A stretch of 64,000 bases of DNA from JADLGL01 sp963667605 (GTDB lineage: Bacteria; Pseudomonadota; Alphaproteobacteria; Rhizobiales; Kaistiaceae). The stretch's first letter is position 1, and each line of letters starts with the position of its first letter. The stretch covers positions 124,001-188,000 of the forward strand of contig CAXXUZ010000001.1 in the NCBI GenBank assembly GCA_963667605.2. The letters run 5' to 3'. The notes beneath the pieces are model-generated. The model saw only the letters and a program-made list of their open reading frames with translations. It was not told where the DNA came from and searched no databases. Positions 1-8,812 of this stretch are shown here, one piece after another. The position numbers and the translations under genes are program-made.

Positions 1-1953
1 GTTCGCTATCCGTTGATCGAGGGCCAGGGCAATTTTGGCAATGTCGACGGCGATAATGCCGCGGCAATGCGCTACACCGAGGCGCGGCTGACGGAGGTTG
101 CGCGTCTCCTCCTCGACGGCATCGACGAGAATGCGGTTGATTTCCGCGATACCTATGATGGCGAAGAGAGCGAGCCGCTGGTGCTGCCCGCGGCCTTCCC
201 CAATCTGCTTGCCAACGGCGCCTCCGGCATCGCGGTCGGGATGGCGACCTCGATTCCGCCGCACAATGCAGCCGAGCTGTGCGATGCCGCGCTACATTTG
301 ATCAAACATCCCAACACCGGCATCGACAAGCTGGTCGAGATGGTGCCGGGCCCGGATTTTCCCACCGGCAGCATCATCGTCGAAGACCGCGCCGCGATCG
401 TCGAGGCGTATCGCACCGGCCGAGGCCGATTTCGCGTCCGCGCCCGCTGGCAAATCGAGGAGCAGGGAAGGGGCACCTATCTCATAATAGTCACCGAGAT
501 ACCGTACCAGGTACAGAAATCGCGGCTGATCGAGCGGATCGCCGATCTGCTGCAGAACAAGAAGCTGCCGCTGCTCGCTGATGTCCGAGATGAATCCACC
601 GACGATATTCGGGTCGTGCTGGAGCCGCGTACGCGCAGCGTCGACGCCGCGATCTTGATGGAATCGCTGTTCCGACTCACCGATCTCGAGGCTCGGTTCC
701 CACTTAATCTGAACGTATTGTCCGGCGGCCTTGTTCCCCAAGTGATGCCGCTCGGGCGCGTATTGCGCGAATGGCTCGATCATCGACGCAGGGTACTGAT
801 CCGCCGGTCCGAACATCGGCACGAGAAAATCCGCAATCGCATCCAGGTGCTCGGCGGATACCTCATCGCCTATCTCAATCTCGACGAGGTGATCCGCATC
901 ATCCGCGAGGAGGATGATCCCAAAACAGAATTAATGGGCCGGTTTGAGCTCAGCGATGTCCAGGCCGAGGCAATCCTCAACATGCGGCTGCGCAATCTCC
1001 GCAAGCTCGAGGAGGTCAAGATCCGTGGGGAGCACGACGCTCTTGTCGAGGAACGGGGAGAGGTCGAAGCACTTCTCGGGGACGCGGGCCAGCAATGGCA
1101 GACGTTAGCTTGGGAAATCCACAAGGTTCGCAAGGCATTTGGCCCCGATACCGATCTCGGCCGCCGCCGCTCCAGTTTCGAAACCGCGCCAGAGCACGTG
1201 GAAGGCGATCTCGAAGCTGCAATGATCGAACGGGAGCCGATTACCGTGGTGGTGTCGCGGCTCGGCTGGATCCGCGCGATGAAGGGCCATCTCTCCGATT
1301 TCGGTGGCCTGTCTTTCAAATCGGGCGACGAATTTCACACCGCCTTCCATGCCGAGACCACCGACAAGCTGTTGGTGTTCTCGACCAGCGGTCGTTTCTA
1401 TACGCTTAGCGCCGATGCCTTGCCCGGAGGCAAAGGTCAGGGTGAGCCGATCCGTCTGATGGCCGATCTCGGCGATGGCGACGATGTGGTCGCCGTTTTC
1501 GCCCACGATCCTGATCGCCGGCTATTGTTAGTGGCCACAGACGGCCGCGGTTTCGTCGTCAGTGAGGCGGAACTCCTCGCCAACACCCGCAAGGGCAAGC
1601 AGGTCATGAACGTCACGGCGCCAGTCGAGGCTAAGCTTTGCGTGGCCGCCATGGGCGATCAGGTCGCGATCATCGGCGAAAACCGCAAGCTTCTGATCTT
1701 TCCCTTGTCGGAAGTGCCGGAACTGCCACGTGGTAAGGGCGTGCGGCTGCAGCGCTATCGCGACGGCGGCGTCTCCGACGTTCGAATCATCGACGGCGAA
1801 GCCGGCCTCTCTTGGAGCGACAGTTCGGGGCGCACCTTCACTCGCTCCCTTGAGGAGTTACACGATTGGCATGGAGATCGCGCTCAGGCCGGACGGCCGC
1901 CGCCGCAAGGCTTCCCGCGCAGTAACCGGTTCGGTACGAAGGCGATGGGTTAG
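1..1953 (+). CDS. parC: DNA topoisomerase IV subunit A, 5'-truncated by window edge
   Basis: Catalytic subunit of topoisomerase IV, which decatenates daughter chromosomes together with ParE in the cytoplasm. The reading frame is open from base 1 and the real start lies upstream; 650 of roughly 750 expected residues are present. The AAMRYTE motif places the DNA-cleaving tyrosine at codon 73-75. The winged-helix/tower region, a long coiled-coil arm and a beta-pinwheel C-terminal domain follow. I prefer ParC over GyrA because the C-terminal domain has GKGVRLQRY and no GyrA box. It is followed after about 60 bp by the convergent bpt gene. The identity is firm; only the N-terminus is unseen. Confidence 0.95.
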   Translation, partial: VRYPLIEGQGNFGNVDGDNAAAMRYTEARLTEVARLLLDGIDENAVDFRDTYDGEESEPLVLPAAFPNLLANGASGIAVGMATSIPPHNAAELCDAALHLIKHPNTGIDKLVEMVPGPDFPTGSIIVEDRAAIVEAYRTGRGRFRVRARWQIEEQGRGTYLIIVTEIPYQVQKSRLIERIADLLQNKKLPLLADVRDESTDDIRVVLEPRTRSVDAAILMESLFRLTDLEARFPLNLNVLSGGLVPQVMPLGRVLREWLDHRRRVLIRRSEHRHEKIRNRIQVLGGYLIAYLNLDEVIRIIREEDDPKTELMGRFELSDVQAEAILNMRLRNLRKLEEVKIRGEHDALVEERGEVEALLGDAGQQWQTLAWEIHKVRKAFGPDTDLGRRRSSFETAPEHVEGDLEAAMIEREPITVVVSRLGWIRAMKGHLSDFGGLSFKSGDEFHTAFHAETTDKLLVFSTSGRFYTLSADALPGGKGQGEPIRLMADLGDGDDVVAVFAHDPDRRLLLVATDGRGFVVSEAELLANTRKGKQVMNVTAPVEAKLCVAAMGDQVAIIGENRKLLIFPLSEVPELPRGKGVRLQRYRDGGVSDVRIIDGEAGLSWSDSSGRTFTRSLEELHDWHGDRAQAGRPPPQGFPRSNRFGTKAMG

Positions 1954-2015
1954 GTCCTCCTGCAATTCACCTACAAACGTCATTTGCGGGCGCGCGTCGA
2001 TCAGTAGCCAGTCCT

Positions 2016-2762
2016 TTACTCCACACGTTCCCAGCCGCGGGGGCCGAGACGCTGCTGCGGCCGGAAGCGCTCCTTGTAGTGCATCTTCGGTGATCCCTCG
2101 ACCCAATAGCCTAGATAGACGTAAGGCAGCCCGAGCCTCCGAGCCCGGTGAATGTGGTCGAGGATCATAAAGGTACCGAGGCTGCGATCGGAATAGCCAG
2201 GGTCGAAGAAGGAGTAGACCATCGACAGGCCATCGCCGAGAATATCGGTGAGCGCCGTGGCAATCACCTGACCCTCGCCCGATCCGGTGATTGCGGTGTC
2301 CGGGCCTCGGAAGCGGTACTCGATCATTGTCGTCGCGACATGAGAATCTTCGATCATCATCGCATAATCGAGCACCGACATATCGGCCATCCCGCCATCA
2401 GGGTGCCGGGCGTCGAGATAGCGGCGGAACAGCGAGTATTGTTCCGAGGACGGGCTCGGCGCGACCTCGGTACTTACAAGGTCGTCATTTTGGCGCTTGA
2501 TCCGGGTGAAGCTGCGATTGGCGACGAAGCCATCGACCATGACACGAACGGATACGCATGAACGGCAGCCCTCACATGCCGGCCGGTAGGCGATATTCTG
2601 GCTGCGCCGGAATCCCCCCTGAGTCAGCATGTCATTGAGCGCCGCCGCCCGTTGGCCAACCAAATGGGTAAAGACCTTGCGCTCCTCCCGACCCGGCAAA
2701 TAGGGACAAGGCGAGGGAGCGGTCAGATAGAACTGCGGCGCGTCAATCTGATGTTTGGTCAT
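2016..2762 (-). CDS. bpt: Aspartate/glutamate leucyltransferase (N-end rule)
   Basis: Leucyl-tRNA-protein transferase that adds a destabilising residue to proteins with N-terminal Asp or Glu, marking them for ClpS/ClpAP. The 248 residues match the usual family length. The sequence opens with a typical TAPSPCPYLPGREERKVFTHL block and has the cysteine cluster CEGCRSC near residues 64-70. It ends with the conserved YLGYWVEGSPKMHYKERF region. It is the last of a minus-strand run hemB-RDD-bpt, an order familiar from rhizobia. The start ATG at 2762 fits the family. The Asp/Glu-specific Bpt assignment, as opposed to arginyltransferase, follows from the bacterial family and was not tested here. Confidence 0.93.
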   Translation of the reverse strand: MTKHQIDAPQFYLTAPSPCPYLPGREERKVFTHLVGQRAAALNDMLTQGGFRRSQNIAYRPACEGCRSCVSVRVMVDGFVANRSFTRIKRQNDDLVSTEVAPSPSSEQYSLFRRYLDARHPDGGMADMSVLDYAMMIEDSHVATTMIEYRFRGPDTAITGSGEGQVIATALTDILGDGLSMVYSFFDPGYSDRSLGTFMILDHIHRARRLGLPYVYLGYWVEGSPKMHYKERFRPQQRLGPRGWERVE

Positions 2763-2810
2763 CGGCGTTGCCAGCGACGATAAAGATTCTCCAGTCAGAA
2801 TAGCTGCAGA

Positions 2811-2831
2811 TGGCCATTCTGAGAATGGCCA
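2811..2831. repeat. 21-bp near-perfect inverted repeat between bpt and RDD gene
   Basis: Two 10-bp arms (TGGCCATTCT and its complement) are separated by one base, just past the stop codon of the RDD gene and about 50 bp before the bpt start. There is no T-run on either side, so it is not a clear intrinsic terminator. It could act as a hairpin at the transcript end or as an operator for bpt. Confidence 0.5.
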
Positions 2832-2832
2832 A

Positions 2833-3348
2833 TCACGTTCCTCGGCTGCGCTCCAATTCGGCGAGCTCCGTGGAATTGAGCATGATCGTTCCCAGCAGCA
2901 TGTCGTGCAACAGACGATGACGATTGGACATCAGCCCGACCACCAGCACTAGCGGCGTCAACAGCCCGACGAGAATCCAGTAGACGAGGCCCTCGAGCAC
3001 CGCCAGGAGCGGGTTCATCTTTTCGCCGCCAAGTGTGCGCATCTCGATTCCGACTAGCCGCATGCCGATCGTAGCCGATTCTCCGGTGCCCAGGGTCAGC
3101 GCCAGATAGCCGAGCGCTACCACCGCGAACACGAAAGGGAGCAGCAATAGGCCGAGGCCGAATGTCAAAACGCCAAGTATCAGCACGGCGACGAACACCG
3201 GAATTGCGATCACAAGAACGATCGCTGCGTCGACGGCGAAGGCCAGCAGGCGTTTAGCGAGGATCTCTCCGAACAACTCGGGATGGACCGCGCGATCGAA
3301 CCGATCGGCACCCAAACGCGACCCCAATGGTCTGTCGTCATTGCTCAT
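2833..3348 (-). CDS. RDD family membrane protein
   Basis: Integral inner-membrane protein of 171 residues. A charged N-terminal tail with the Arg-Phe-Asp-Arg-Ala motif is followed by hydrophobic segments near residues 38-62, 64-85 and 118-142. These are the features of RDD proteins, in which Arg and Asp sit within the membrane helices. The family role is unsettled; some members are proposed Na+/H+ antiporters or transport accessories. It lies between hemB and bpt on the same strand, with 80 bp to hemB. The call rests on overall pattern and on this position being common in Hyphomicrobiales. Confidence 0.82.
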   Translation of the reverse strand: MSNDDRPLGSRLGADRFDRAVHPELFGEILAKRLLAFAVDAAIVLVIAIPVFVAVLILGVLTFGLGLLLLPFVFAVVALGYLALTLGTGESATIGMRLVGIEMRTLGGEKMNPLLAVLEGLVYWILVGLLTPLVLVVGLMSNRHRLLHDMLLGTIMLNSTELAELERSRGT

Positions 3349-3430
3349 GAGACCATCATCCTCACTTGCCTGTGCGTCTTGCCGCGTTCCCCCAGATGGG
3401 GTCGGATCAGGTGGCTAACAACCCGTCGAG

Positions 3431-4477
3431 CTAACCCTGGCGACGTATAACTCTCGCCGCCGCCGGGGCGAAATAGGTCACAATGCCGTCTGCGCCGGCC
3501 CGCTTGAAGGCCATCAGGCTTTCCATCATCGCCTGCTCGCCTTCGATCCAACCATTGGCGGCGGCCGCTTGAATCATCGCGTATTCGCCCGACACCTGAT
3601 AGGCGAAGGTCGGCAACCCGAAGGCTTCCTTCACACGGGCAACGATGTCGAGATAGGGCATCCCGGGTTTCACCATGACCATGTCGGCACCCTCCTCGAT
3701 GTCGCGCTCGGTCTCGCGGATCGCCTCGGCGCTATTGGCCGGATCCATCTGATAGCTACGCTTGTTGTTCTTGAGCGCTGCCGAGGTGCCGATCGCGTCA
3801 CGAAACGGTCCATAAAAAGCGGAGGCGTATTTCGCGCTATAGGCCATGATCGGAATGTCGGTGAAACCAGCGTCATCCAGCGCGGCGCGAATGGCGCCGA
3901 CCCTTCCGTCCATCATGTCGGAGGGTGCGATGATATCGGCGCCGGCTTCGGCTTGGATTAGAGCCTGCCGGACCAGGACGCTGACTGTGGCGTCGTTGGC
4001 CACCTCGTCATCGATCAGCAGCCCGTCATGGCCGTGGCTGGTATAGGGGTCCAGCGCAACATCGGTGATGATGCCAAGCTGCGGGACCGCCTCTTTGATC
4101 GCTCGGCAAGCCGTGCAAATCAGGTTTCGTGAATTGAGCGCCTCCGATCCTGCCGCATCGCGCTTGGCGAGCGGCACTTGCACGAACAGGGAAATTGCCG
4201 GGATTCCATGCTCGACCGCCTCCCGCCCGGCCGCCACGGCGAGGTCGATGCTCAGCCGCTGGACGCCCGGCATCGACGCCACATCCTCGCGCCGGCTGTC
4301 GCCTTCGATCAGGAACAGCGGCCAAATCAAGTCGTCTGTACTTAGCGAAGTCTCGCGTACCATTCGGCGCAGCCAATCGGTTCGCCTGGTTCGACGCAGC
4401 CGCCGACCGCGAAGGATGGTGTTCAAATCCACCGCCTCAGCCCCGTCTTCCGCTAGTAGGGGGCGCTCATCTGACAT
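3431..4477 (-). CDS. hemB: Delta-aminolevulinic acid dehydratase (porphobilinogen synthase)
   Basis: Cytoplasmic enzyme that condenses two 5-aminolevulinate molecules to porphobilinogen, the second step of tetrapyrrole synthesis. It has 348 residues with the two active-site lysines at K216 (SAKYAS) and Schiff-base K270 (MVKPGMP). The metal-site segment at residues 139-152 reads DVALDPYTSHGHDG. Aspartates and alanine stand where zinc enzymes have three cysteines, so this is the Mg-type, zinc-independent form known from Bradyrhizobium and Pseudomonas. It begins a minus-strand run with the RDD gene and bpt, divergent from the DUF6163 gene. Confidence 0.96.
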   Translation of the reverse strand: MSDERPLLAEDGAEAVDLNTILRGRRLRRTRRTDWLRRMVRETSLSTDDLIWPLFLIEGDSRREDVASMPGVQRLSIDLAVAAGREAVEHGIPAISLFVQVPLAKRDAAGSEALNSRNLICTACRAIKEAVPQLGIITDVALDPYTSHGHDGLLIDDEVANDATVSVLVRQALIQAEAGADIIAPSDMMDGRVGAIRAALDDAGFTDIPIMAYSAKYASAFYGPFRDAIGTSAALKNNKRSYQMDPANSAEAIRETERDIEEGADMVMVKPGMPYLDIVARVKEAFGLPTFAYQVSGEYAMIQAAAANGWIEGEQAMMESLMAFKRAGADGIVTYFAPAAARVIRRQG

Positions 4478-4679
4478 TCACTCGGCTCTCCATTCCAAAT
4501 CGGTCGCCTTTTATCACCGGCTTGTGGAGCCGCAAAATGCCCGCCGAGATTAGTCTTTTTGTTATCGCCCTCGACCATCGGGGCGGCTAGGTCTAAAACG
4601 CGGCACTCAACGGTCGCCGGGCGGGTAATTTCGGCGCATCGATCAAACAAGCTGCGCCGGTCGTTGCTTCGCGTCGAAT

Positions 4680-5270
4680 TTGAGGGATCGTTTGTCAATC
4701 GGGTCACAGCAACAGCAGAATGAGGAACAGTCCCGCCTGGATGTTTGGCAAAACGTCTATCGGCGGGCGCTGGCTGCGATCCTAATTCTGCTCGGCCTTT
4801 ATCACTGGGCGGTGATCGTCGGCATCGCCCCGGCGGGCGAAGCTGCCACTTTTGCCGAGCTCAGCGGTCCTTGGCAGTGGGCGACGATCAATCTCGCAGT
4901 TGCCTATTTGGTTGCCGCGGTCGGCCTTTGGATGCTGACCTCATGGGGCTTGGTCATCTGGCTATACGCGGCCTTGTTCCAGATCGCCATGCATACGATC
5001 TTCGCCGGCACGTTCGGCATCAGGCTGTTGCCGATCGCTGTCCAAATAGGTCTGATCGGCGTCTATTTCGCACTGTTGCTTGCTGCCGTGCGTGCCGAAG
5101 CGGATCGGTCCGAGAAGCTCCGTGCCAACCGCAACACCGCTGCAGGCGAGCGTCTAGTCGGCTCGAGTCGCTTCACCGCGGGCGCCAAGGAGAAACTTGC
5201 CGCGGCCTTGACCCGACGCAGGCGAGATGCGGACCAAACAAAACCAGCGGATGCTGTCGATCCTCGATAG
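4680..5270 (+). CDS. DUF6163-type alphaproteobacterial membrane protein
   Basis: Membrane protein of 196 residues with four predicted helices (about residues 30-50, 66-90, 93-112 and 117-140) and a polar, basic C-terminal tail. The start is a TTG at 4680; a second in-frame TTG at 4692 is also possible. It sits between hemB and the LdtR-type regulator, where a protein of this family is found in many Hyphomicrobiales. Function is unknown to me. The helices contain conserved-looking aromatic residues (LYHWAVIVG, WGLVIWLYAALFQ) but no catalytic motif. Confidence 0.75.
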   Translation: MRDRLSIGSQQQQNEEQSRLDVWQNVYRRALAAILILLGLYHWAVIVGIAPAGEAATFAELSGPWQWATINLAVAYLVAAVGLWMLTSWGLVIWLYAALFQIAMHTIFAGTFGIRLLPIAVQIGLIGVYFALLLAAVRAEADRSEKLRANRNTAAGERLVGSSRFTAGAKEKLAAALTRRRRDADQTKPADAVDPR

Positions 5271-5426
5271 GCCAATCTTTCTGCGGCGCTAGATTCTATT
5301 AAGCTTCAAACCGAGTCTTTGCTGGTAAGCCGCTGTTAAGCGTGCCGTTTAAGCCCATCTTCAATTGCAGCGATTATGGTCATCACCAACACGGGAAGAA
5401 ACCCGCGAACAACAGTGAGGCGGATA

Positions 5427-5948
5427 ATGATGAGTGCAAATCGCAGCGTCGAGGCGGTTCAGGTCGCCTCAACTCGGCCCGATCCGGAGGAGTTGACGCC
5501 GCTCTATCTAGAGGCATTGAAACTGGTTGAGCGGCTCCATCGTCGGTTGCTTGACGTCATCAAGGACGAGTTCGATCGAGCCGGTCGTTCCGATGTTAAC
5601 TCGGTGCAGGCCTTGCTCTTGTTCAATATCGGCGACGCCGAATTGACGGCCGGAGAGCTGCGAACCCGCGGCTATTATCTGGGATCAAACGTCTCCTACA
5701 ATCTCAAAAAGTTGGTAGAGATGGGCTACATTCATCACCAGCGCTCTCGAATGGACCGGCGCTCCGTTCGCGTCAGCCTCACGGAAAAGGGCAAGGAGAT
5801 CGCACAGATCGTCAGCGGCTTATATGAGCGCCACGTTCGGTCTATTGACCAGGTTGGCGGGATCGGCGCCAGCGATTTTGAATCGCTCAATCGCTCCCTG
5901 CAGCTGCTCGATCGTTTTTGGACCGATCAGATTCTCTATCGCCTCTGA
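5427..5948 (+). CDS. ldtR: MarR-family transcriptional regulator LdtR
   Basis: Winged-helix DNA-binding regulator. The ATG at 5427 is preferred over the more upstream ATG at 5376: it has a GTGAGG ribosome site about six bases ahead and matches where the family begins. The core has the pattern ELRTRGYYLGSNVSYNLKKLVEMG (recognition helix) and RMDRRSVRVSLTEKG (wing). In Liberibacter and Sinorhizobium the LdtR protein controls the neighbouring L,D-transpeptidase gene, and that same pair is adjacent here. The gene is followed by a strong hairpin (5970-5997) and then by a palindrome upstream of the transpeptidase, so autonomous transcription is likely. Confidence 0.85.
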   Translation: MMSANRSVEAVQVASTRPDPEELTPLYLEALKLVERLHRRLLDVIKDEFDRAGRSDVNSVQALLLFNIGDAELTAGELRTRGYYLGSNVSYNLKKLVEMGYIHHQRSRMDRRSVRVSLTEKGKEIAQIVSGLYERHVRSIDQVGGIGASDFESLNRSLQLLDRFWTDQILYRL

Positions 5949-5969
5949 TACGCCCCTCCGCACTGCTTC

Positions 5970-5997
5970 AGAAGCCCGGTCGGCGGGCCGGGCTTCT
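5970..5997 (+). terminator. Hairpin terminator after ldtR
   Basis: A 10-bp GC-rich stem (AGAAGCCCGG with its complement) and 8-base loop start 21 bases after the ldtR stop. The following tract is only moderately T-rich, so termination may be partial. Confidence 0.65.
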
Positions 5998-6050
5998 CAC
6001 ATCTATTTGACCTCTGGCTCCAATCATTAAAGCGCCATAATACGATGCGT

Positions 6051-6064
6051 ACCGATCGATCGGT
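6051..6064. promoter_or_regulatory. Palindromic operator candidate upstream of ldtP
   Basis: A perfect 14-bp palindrome, ACCGATCGATCGGT, lies about 60 bp before the ldtP start and just downstream of a CATAAT hexamer (6036-6041) that could be a -10 box. MarR dimers bind such symmetric sites, and the adjacent gene encodes LdtR, so this is the natural candidate operator. The link is inference. Confidence 0.5.
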
Positions 6065-6124
6065 GCCGACGACGAGAAGGCGTCGGCGACGGGTGAATCC
6101 GATGTCCTCCGATTTGCTTGCCGG

Positions 6125-7369
6125 ATGAGGGGTTTTGCGGTGGATCTGAAGCGCGGGGTTACGGTTCGATCGATTGCCGGCTGGTTTTGCGCGGCGACGA
6201 TAGCTATCGCGCAACTGGCGCCAAGTGCGGCCTGGTCGCAGGGGGGTTGGACACCGCGCTTCGACAATGGTGGCCTGGATGACGGCAATGTCGTCACCTC
6301 ACGCCCGATCTTATCGCCGGAAATTGTCGCGGCGATGCGACTGGCAATATTGTCGTATCAGGACATCATCGCGGGCGGTGGTTGGCCGGTGGTGCCGGCC
6401 GACAAGGTGCTTCAGCTTGGTATGCAGGACCCGTCGGTGCTTGTGCTACGCCAAAGGTTGATAGCGTCCCACGACCTGGATCGTTTGATCGGGCTGTCCG
6501 ATGTGTTCGATTCTTATGTCGACGCGGCGGTCCGCCGTTTTCAGGCCCGACATGGAATTCCAGCCGACGGGCTCGTCGGCCCAACCACTTTCGCGGCGCT
6601 CAATGTTCCGGTGGCGGTCCGACTGACGCAGCTCACCAGCAACCGCGACCGGTTGCGCGAAATGGCGGCCTCCACCACGTCTCGGTATCTCATGGTCAAT
6701 CTCCCGGCGGCGCATATCGAAGCTGTAGAGAATGGGCGGGTGGTGACCCGGCATACTGCCGTCGTCGGTAGGCCGGACCGGGCTTCACCGATCCTGACAT
6801 CACAGATCTACGAAGTTAACTTCAATCCATTCTGGACCGTTCCGGTCAGCATCATCCGGCGTGATCTCATCCCGCTGATGCAAGAACAGCCGAACTATCT
6901 CACCGAGCAGCGGATACGCATCTACAATCAGCAGGGGCAGGAAATCTCCCCGGCAAGCATCGATTGGTATTCTGATGAGGCGATTCGCTACATGTTCCGC
7001 CAGGATCCCGGCGACTTCAATTCGCTCGGATCGGTGCGGATCAATTTCGACAATCAGCACGCCGTCTATCTTCATGACACACCGGATAAGACGCTGTTCG
7101 GAAACGATTATCGGTTCGATTCATCGGGCTGCGTCCGCGTTCAGAATGTCCGCGAGTTGATCAACTGGCTGCTGCGCGACACGCCGGGATGGGGCCGGGA
7201 TCAGATCGAGGCGACCCTTGCTTCCGGCGACCGGATCGACGCTCGCATCACCGCGCCGGTGAAGATCTATTTCGCCTATATCACTGCCTGGGCGATGGAG
7301 GACGGGGTCGTCCACTTCCGCAGCGATATTTATGGCTATGACGGGATCGCCGACTTCGCGATGCAGTGA
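6125..7369 (+). CDS. ldtP: L,D-transpeptidase with peptidoglycan-binding domain
   Basis: Periplasmic enzyme of 414 residues that forms 3-3 crosslinks or attaches proteins to peptidoglycan. A signal peptide ends near residue 39 (SAAWSQ). A PG_binding_1-like domain lies around residues 95-165, and the YkuD catalytic domain around 190-345 contains H317 (YLHDTP) and nucleophile C336 in the SSGCVR motif. A C-terminal extension follows, as in the large Hyphomicrobiales enzymes. It stands downstream of ldtR, matching the LdtR-LdtP pair known from Liberibacter and Sinorhizobium. A palindrome in its promoter region is the likely control site. A hairpin at 7443-7460 separates it from glyA. Confidence 0.9.
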   Translation: MRGFAVDLKRGVTVRSIAGWFCAATIAIAQLAPSAAWSQGGWTPRFDNGGLDDGNVVTSRPILSPEIVAAMRLAILSYQDIIAGGGWPVVPADKVLQLGMQDPSVLVLRQRLIASHDLDRLIGLSDVFDSYVDAAVRRFQARHGIPADGLVGPTTFAALNVPVAVRLTQLTSNRDRLREMAASTTSRYLMVNLPAAHIEAVENGRVVTRHTAVVGRPDRASPILTSQIYEVNFNPFWTVPVSIIRRDLIPLMQEQPNYLTEQRIRIYNQQGQEISPASIDWYSDEAIRYMFRQDPGDFNSLGSVRINFDNQHAVYLHDTPDKTLFGNDYRFDSSGCVRVQNVRELINWLLRDTPGWGRDQIEATLASGDRIDARITAPVKIYFAYITAWAMEDGVVHFRSDIYGYDGIADFAMQ

Positions 7370-7442
7370 TCCTGGCGATCTCGCCGCCTGAGCTTGGCCA
7401 GACTTGGACCCTGTGCTAACGCAGCCGCCTGGTCCTGGCCCG

Positions 7443-7460
7443 CCGAGGTCTCCTCGGTTT
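7443..7460 (+). terminator. Short hairpin before glyA
   Basis: CCGAGG, a three-base loop and CCTCGG are followed by TTT, 74 bases after the ldtP stop and just ahead of the glyA ribosome site. It could end the ldtP transcript or shape the glyA leader. Confidence 0.45.
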
Positions 7461-7470
7461 AAAGGAAACT

Positions 7471-8787
7471 TTGATGAATGTGAGGGCAAGCACCCTAAGT
7501 GCCGCCTCGTCCGACACGTTTTTCTCGCAAAGCCTCGCCAGCCGCGATCCTGAGATCGCGGCTGCCATCGACAGCGAGCTATTGCGGCAAAATGATGAGA
7601 TCGAACTGATCGCTTCGGAGAACATCGTCTCCAGAGCGGTGCTGGAGGCGCAAGGCTCAGTCCTAACCAACAAATATGCCGAGGGCTATCCCGGGCGGCG
7701 CTATTATGGCGGCTGCCAGTTTGTCGATATCGCCGAGACGTTGGCGATCGAACGCGCAAAACAGCTGTTCGATTGCGGCTTCGCCAATGTCCAGCCCAAT
7801 TCCGGAAGCCAGGCCAACCAGGCAGTTTTGTTGGCGCTCGCCAAGCCAGGCGATACAATTCTGGGGATGAGCCTCGCCGCCGGCGGTCATTTGACCCACG
7901 GCGCGCCGCCCAATCTTTCCGGCAAATGGTTCAATGCGGTCCAATATGGCGTTCGCCAAAAGGATGGGCTGATCGATCTCGATCAGGTCGAGCAATTGGC
8001 GCGCGAGCACAAGCCCGCGCTGATCATCGCCGGTGGCTCGGCTTATTCGCGGATCATCGATTTCGCCGCGTTTAGAACGATCGCCGACGGTGTCGGGGCG
8101 TTGCTGATGGTCGACATGGCTCATTTCGCCGGGCTGGTGGCCGGTGGCGTCCATCCGAGCCCATTGCCACACGCCGACGTCGTCACGACCACCACCCACA
8201 AGACCCTCCGCGGGCCGCGCGGCGGTATGATTCTGACCAATGACGAGGCGATCGCCAAGAAGATCAATTCGGCGGTCTTTCCCGGCCTCCAGGGCGGCCC
8301 GCTAATACATGTCATCGCCGCCAAGGCAGTCGCCTTTGGTGAAGCGCTCCGACCCGAGTTCAAGACCTATGCAGGCGAAGTTGTCGCCAATGCGGATGCG
8401 CTGGCGTCGGCGATGTGGCAGGCCGGTCTCGAAATCGTCTCGGGTGGTACTGATACCCATCTAATGCTGGTCGATCTGCGCCCCAAGGGACTCACTGGCA
8501 AGGCCGCCGAAACCACGCTTGGTCGCGCCAATATCACTTGCAACAAAAACGCCGTGCCGTTCGATCCGGTGAAGCCGACGATTACTTCCGGCATACGGCT
8601 TGGCAGCCCTGCCGGGACCACGCGCGGCTTCGGCGTTGACCAGTTCCGCGAGATCGGTGACATGATCCGAAAGACTCTGGACGGCCTAGCGGCGCACGGT
8701 GATGACGGCAATGCAGCAGTCGAGACCGACGTCCGAGAGCGCGCGAAGGCGCTGACCGAGCGTTTCCCGATCTACGATCTTGCTTGA
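7471..8787 (+). CDS. glyA: Serine hydroxymethyltransferase
   Basis: PLP enzyme that interconverts serine and glycine with transfer of a one-carbon unit to tetrahydrofolate; cytoplasmic. It has 438 residues with the signature YPGRRYYGGC, the folate/PLP region and the cofactor lysine K244 in TTTTHKTLRGPRGG. It starts at ATG 7471, with another ATG immediately following, and AAAGGA is a good ribosome site. It leads a tight plus-strand run with nrdR, ribD, ribE, ribH, nusB and thiL, the usual arrangement in rhizobia. Confidence 0.97.
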   Translation: MMNVRASTLSAASSDTFFSQSLASRDPEIAAAIDSELLRQNDEIELIASENIVSRAVLEAQGSVLTNKYAEGYPGRRYYGGCQFVDIAETLAIERAKQLFDCGFANVQPNSGSQANQAVLLALAKPGDTILGMSLAAGGHLTHGAPPNLSGKWFNAVQYGVRQKDGLIDLDQVEQLAREHKPALIIAGGSAYSRIIDFAAFRTIADGVGALLMVDMAHFAGLVAGGVHPSPLPHADVVTTTTHKTLRGPRGGMILTNDEAIAKKINSAVFPGLQGGPLIHVIAAKAVAFGEALRPEFKTYAGEVVANADALASAMWQAGLEIVSGGTDTHLMLVDLRPKGLTGKAAETTLGRANITCNKNAVPFDPVKPTITSGIRLGSPAGTTRGFGVDQFREIGDMIRKTLDGLAAHGDDGNAAVETDVRERAKALTERFPIYDLA

Positions 8788-8812
8788 CTGAGCCGAGCTG
8801 GCGGAGGCCATA

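Noticed and set aside
292..822. Minus-strand 176-codon frame within parC
   Set aside because: It is fully inside the conserved topoisomerase gene and has no recognisable domain.
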